From assembly GCA_003118195.1 (NCBI GenBank), contig BEXV01001609.1, positions 47,895 through 81,669 of the forward strand: DNA of 33,775 nt, given 5' to 3'. Source of the DNA: Hemicentrotus pulcherrimus (taxonomy: Eukaryota; Echinodermata; Echinoidea; Camarodonta; Strongylocentrotidae). Shown piece by piece: positions 30,810 to 33,775 of the stretch. Each line of letters starts with the position of its first letter. Within the stretch, counting starts at the first letter, position 1. The notes below the pieces were generated by a model. The model saw only the letters and a list, made by a program, of their open reading frames with translations. It had not been told where the DNA came from and did no database searches. A program made the translations under genes and the position numbers.

Positions 30810-31818
30810 TTTTATGACTAATCAATCCTCTTTATTGCAGCCCGGGTATGATGTCAGCCACTATAAACACCTGGCGAATGCTGATCAATACGAAACAGAT
30901 ACATCTAATAGCTTGAACAATCTACACCCGAACACCATTATCACATCGATCCAAATGACACTCTCATTATACCACCAACATCCAAATATTGTACTCTAAA
31001 TAAAATTTTGGAAATTGCCCAAATAACCAAAATAAAACACTTTCCATTCTTCATATTAATATTAGAAGCTTAAACAAAGATTTATATCAACTCCAAAACA
31101 CGGTAAAAAACGCTAAATTAAATCTTTCGTTACTAGGAATCAGTGGTAATCGGCTGCGCAGAGAACCACATCAATTTCTAAATCTGAGGGGATACAAACT
31201 CGTAAATAACAATAGAAAAGAAAAGACCGGTGGTGGCGTACGTAGCAATGCATATTTCAAGGAGCTTTATAATGCTTTGCCAATACCTAAACTTATTGTT
31301 ATGTAGCATTCGATTGAAAGCCTATTTGTAGAGATCACAGTATCAGCAAGAAATAATATTATTATCGGAACCGTGTACTGTCCAATGAGCTTACCCTATT
31401 CATATTTTATTACATCGATACAAACAAGTTGTTATCCCCAAATAATTTGCGAAACAACCCTTGCTTTATAATGGGGGACTTCAATAATAACCTGCCAAAC
31501 GCAGATACAAATTCTCAGGATTTTATGGACTCTATGTACACTCTTTCATTCCTCTCATCAACAAACCCACACAAATATAACAAACAGCTCCGCTACACTC
31601 ATCAATATTATTTTCTTTAGAACTACGTATCTCAAGGCACACCGGGAATACTCTTGTCACATATCAGTATTACTGCCCAGTTTTTTTACACATTCTTATT
31701 AAAAAAACTCCCATCATCACGCGCCAGGATCTCTAAAATTAACAGAAATATACATGAACAGATAAACATATAGTTTAAAACTTGTAGATTGGTCGAATGT
31801 TTTAGGTACTCAAAATGC
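30810..31818 (+). mobile_element. CR1/Jockey-type LINE, decayed 5' part (endonuclease region)
   Basis: Begins with sequence like the region upstream of the endonuclease (open frame 30814-30999), includes the endonuclease remnant, and ends with a WSNV motif at about 31789-31800, typical of the linker before the reverse transcriptase. The transcriptase itself is absent. It therefore does not pair with the 3' fragment just upstream (29.1-30.33 kb), whose order is reversed: two independent relics. Confidence 0.75.
31040..31700 (+). pseudogene. LINE apurinic-type endonuclease remnant
   Basis: HINIRSLNKDLYQLQ (31052 on) is the conserved start of the exonuclease-endonuclease-phosphatase domain. Next come LGISGNRL (31133 on), where the family has a T-E-T-W-like motif, then GYKLVNNNRKEKTGGGV, SLFVEI, NIIIGTVYCP and, in another frame, MGDFNNN (31471 on). 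The expected catalytic Glu is replaced by Gly (codon at 31145), an in-frame TAG stands at 31304, and a frameshift occurs between about 31390 and 31470. The N of NIRSL and the D/N pair of GDFN survive. In a live element the domain nicks target DNA to prime reverse transcription. This copy is inactive. Confidence 0.82.
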
Positions 31819-31956
31819 GGGTGCCTGGGGGTCTCAGACATGTATGGGGGGGGGGGCAAACATTCCAGGGGATCACTTTTTGTTAAATGCAGACTCCGTG
31901 AAATGTATTCCACAAAGTTGTTCACGGTATCAGAGATCAGGTAGGGCGTAGCGTGT
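31819..31956. other. G-rich noncoding sequence
   Basis: Contains a G run at about 31846-31857 and no recognised gene. It separates the LINE relic from the direct-repeat/TIR structure. Confidence 0.4.
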
Positions 31957-32048
31957 GGAGGGTAAATTAGCGTGGGGTTAAAGGGCGGAGCCCCTGGAAT
32001 CTCAGGGGTTTTAGTCATTTAATGACGGCCAGGTATGCATATGTAGAT
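31957..32048. repeat. direct repeat flanking TIR element, left copy
   Basis: GGGCGGAGC, then TCAGGGGTTTTAGTCATTTA, corresponds to GGGCGGAGC and TCAGGTGTTTTAGGCATTTA at 33077-33114 in the same orientation. The similarity may start upstream at GGTAAATTAG. Confidence 0.65.
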
Positions 32049-33028
32049 AGGGTAGGTGTGGGGAACTGGAGACTCTTAAGCACATTTGCATAATTTACAT
32101 AAACATTAAAAATGTTACACATACAGAAAGTTTTGTATTCTCTTCAGTCACCTCTTCTCTTCATTTAGTAACACAATTGTGGTCATGATGTAAACTGATT
32201 AACAATGATTAATGACGTCATCACCAAAGGTCTCTCTTTACCTAAATGTTCAGGTAATAAGGTACAGTTATAAATCAAGACATTTTGAATACAATTTGAA
32301 TGAAAATGGGATTGTTATAGCTAGTTCAAACACTTTTTGAAAGAGATACATACAGCCAATGAACGTACTGTAATTTTGAAACGATTTTAAAACCATTTGG
32401 CCCAAAATATATTTGTAGTTTTTTTTCGTTCACAGCAATAAAGGTGCTAGTTTAAATTATGTTCAAATACTTTCAGAATAATTTTCTGGCAATTTGACTT
32501 TTACATTGATCAAACTCACAGCATAGAAACAACTTCTAAAAGTGAAATGCACTCAAATTAGAATGGTGACACAAACAACCACATGTTTTTCATGATAGTG
32601 CCTTTCAACATGAAATGAACAACTAGGGAAAAGTAGGCCCCCATCTTGGACCTGGTGTCCCCCATTCACAACACAAAATGGCCATAAGTTTTCTGTGATG
32701 GTTGGCACATTTCGCAAACTTCCTTTTAAAACTTCTTTTTTAGAGCCACCCTAGATATCTTCATACACCACAACATTAAATGAAAATGGTGTTTTTATAT
32801 CAGAGCAAAATTTTACGATCAAAATTGCTTTTCTTAGACAATTTTGCTAACTTTCTCGGAGAGAGAACGCATTGTAGTCTTCAAAATGAATTGGATATAT
32901 GAAGAAGTGCTGTTAAAGGCCACATAATGGCGTTATAGCAATATTGGAGCGTACACGGACAGACAGTGATGGGTTCAAGCTCGGTGGTCTCCAATTCACT
33001 ACGGTCTCCAATTTCCTACACCTACCCT
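32049..33028. mobile_element. TIR non-autonomous DNA element, ~980 bp
   Basis: The 25-bp left terminus (AGGGTAGGTGTGGGGAACTG plus GAGAC) pairs with the right end at 33004-33028 at 22 of 25 positions. GGTCTCCAATT appears a second time just inside the right end (about 32986-32996), suggesting a duplicated end. There is no long open frame inside. It contains CCCCCATCTTGGACC and CCCCCATTCACA segments of unknown origin. Flanked on both sides by a diverged direct repeat. Confidence 0.7.
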
Positions 33029-33160
33029 ACCTTATTTGTGACACTGGCAGGTTACTAAATGGCTTGGGTCCAGGGGGCGGAGCACTCGTAAGATCAGGTG
33101 TTTTAGGCATTTACGGTCAGATTAGTATATTTTGATACCTCACATGTGACAATGGCAGGT
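33029..33160. repeat. direct repeat right copy, partly tandem
   Basis: Holds the partner of 31957-32048. TTTGTGACACTGGCAGGTTACT (about 33035-33056) recurs as TGTGACAATGGCAGGTCACT at about 33146-33165, indicating a partial tandem copy with a period of about 110 bp. The 63-codon frame 32944-33135 runs across element and repeat and is not a gene. Confidence 0.6.
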
Positions 33161-33165
33161 CACTC

Positions 33166-33756
33166 CTTCTATCTTTCTCTCTTTCTATTTCTCTTTAACA
33201 TATTTTTTCAATAAAGGGAGGGGGGCTTGAGCCCCCGATCCCCGCCGTTTAGTAGGCCCTGACTTGAAGGCTTCTAACTATTAAAGCATTCTGATTTGCC
33301 TTACCGTATACTGAATATTCAATTTTCAACTAACGCATACACAAGTATAAGTTACAAAAAAAAACTGAGAAAAAATCCCAGAAAATCATGTCATTTCAGC
33401 AACATTTAATCACTAGCTGATATCGAATAAGAAATAATCCACGTTTGAATTTTATTTTTGGGGAAACTGCCTACAACCCCATGAGATCGCCAGTGTTCGG
33501 GGGCTCATGTCTTCTCACCCTTATAATAAAAAAAAAAACCACACACACGCTTTCCCATCCTCTCACAATATTTTCACGATATGCGGGTATCGGTATTTTA
33601 GAATCACCCATTAATAATATATAGGGGCATGCAGAATGTTTAGGAAATTTAATTCCTGTTTACTCTTTTTTTTTTAACGGAATATAATTTGTATGTTATT
33701 TTTTAAAGGTTTTATACTTTTATTTTATTTTTGATTACAGTCCTTAGCTGGTGATT
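33166..33756. other. anonymous noncoding stretch
   Basis: Contains a GGGGCTTGAGCCCC mini-palindrome (about 33222-33235) and an A run at about 33527-33538. No gene recognised. Confidence 0.4.
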
Positions 33757-33775
33757 TTTTTTTTTTTTTTTTTTT
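33757..33775. repeat. poly-T run at window end
   Basis: At least 19 Ts, reaching the last base. The true length is unknown because the window stops here. Confidence 0.9.

Noticed and set aside
29109..31818. One continuous LINE spanning both fragments
   Set aside because: The transcriptase C-terminus and tail lie upstream of the endonuclease on the same strand, the wrong order for a single element.
32972..32982. GGTTCAAGCTC, B-box-like string, also near 3793
   Set aside because: No A box at a suitable distance upstream and no tRNA-like fold.

Overview
The window looks like gene-poor nuclear DNA from a multicellular animal, most likely a marine invertebrate. An echinoderm or another non-vertebrate deuterostome is my best guess, at low confidence. 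The basis is AT-rich DNA without bacterial-style gene packing, many GA/GT/AAT microsatellites, several kinds of short terminal-inverted-repeat (TIR) elements, a tRNA-derived SINE, CR1/Jockey-superfamily LINE fragments and TTAGGG-like repeats. No cellular protein-coding gene can be supported. The open frames outside LINEs are short (at most about 160 codons) and are low-complexity or unrecognisable. The window begins in a GA repeat and ends in a poly-T run, as expected of contig edges set by low-complexity sequence. Introns of a large gene cannot be excluded.

Layout. 1-4.2 kb holds GA/CA microsatellites, a TIR element with arms of about 50 bp (2516-2831) and a LINE/SINE-like 3' tail near 4.17 kb. 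4.5-4.9 kb holds a decayed duplication and a small hairpin. 7.09-7.53 kb is a 441-bp TIR element. 9.43-9.56 kb is a minus-strand tRNA-derived SINE, followed by GA/GT tracts and an isolated 3' tail. 11.85 and 13.32 kb share a diverged direct repeat. 14.87-14.93 kb is a perfect 28-bp-arm hairpin. 15.3-15.5 and 18.8-19.0 kb carry inverted copies of a repeat of about 200 bp. 19.7-19.93 kb is a LINE 3' end. 21.6-22.9 kb holds three TIR elements, one with TTAGGG-like motifs.

24.72-26.46 kb is a nested structure: a CR1-like LINE 3' part (24818-26058) with an intact reverse-transcriptase reading frame lies inside a TIR element, and a diverged direct repeat of about 48 bp flanks the whole. 29.1-30.33 kb is a decayed LINE 3' part carrying a 50-bp-arm near-perfect hairpin. 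30.81-31.82 kb is a decayed LINE 5' part (endonuclease region). 31.96-33.13 kb is a TIR element of about 980 bp flanked by a diverged direct repeat. The rest is anonymous AT-rich DNA.

Nothing here functions as a gene system that I can recognise. The window is a record of transposition and replication events. The most unusual signals are the two almost perfectly paired hairpins (14873-14934 and 29711-29813), the nested LINE-in-TIR structure, and the previously unlabelled dispersed repeat found in inverted copies at 15.3 and 18.8 kb.
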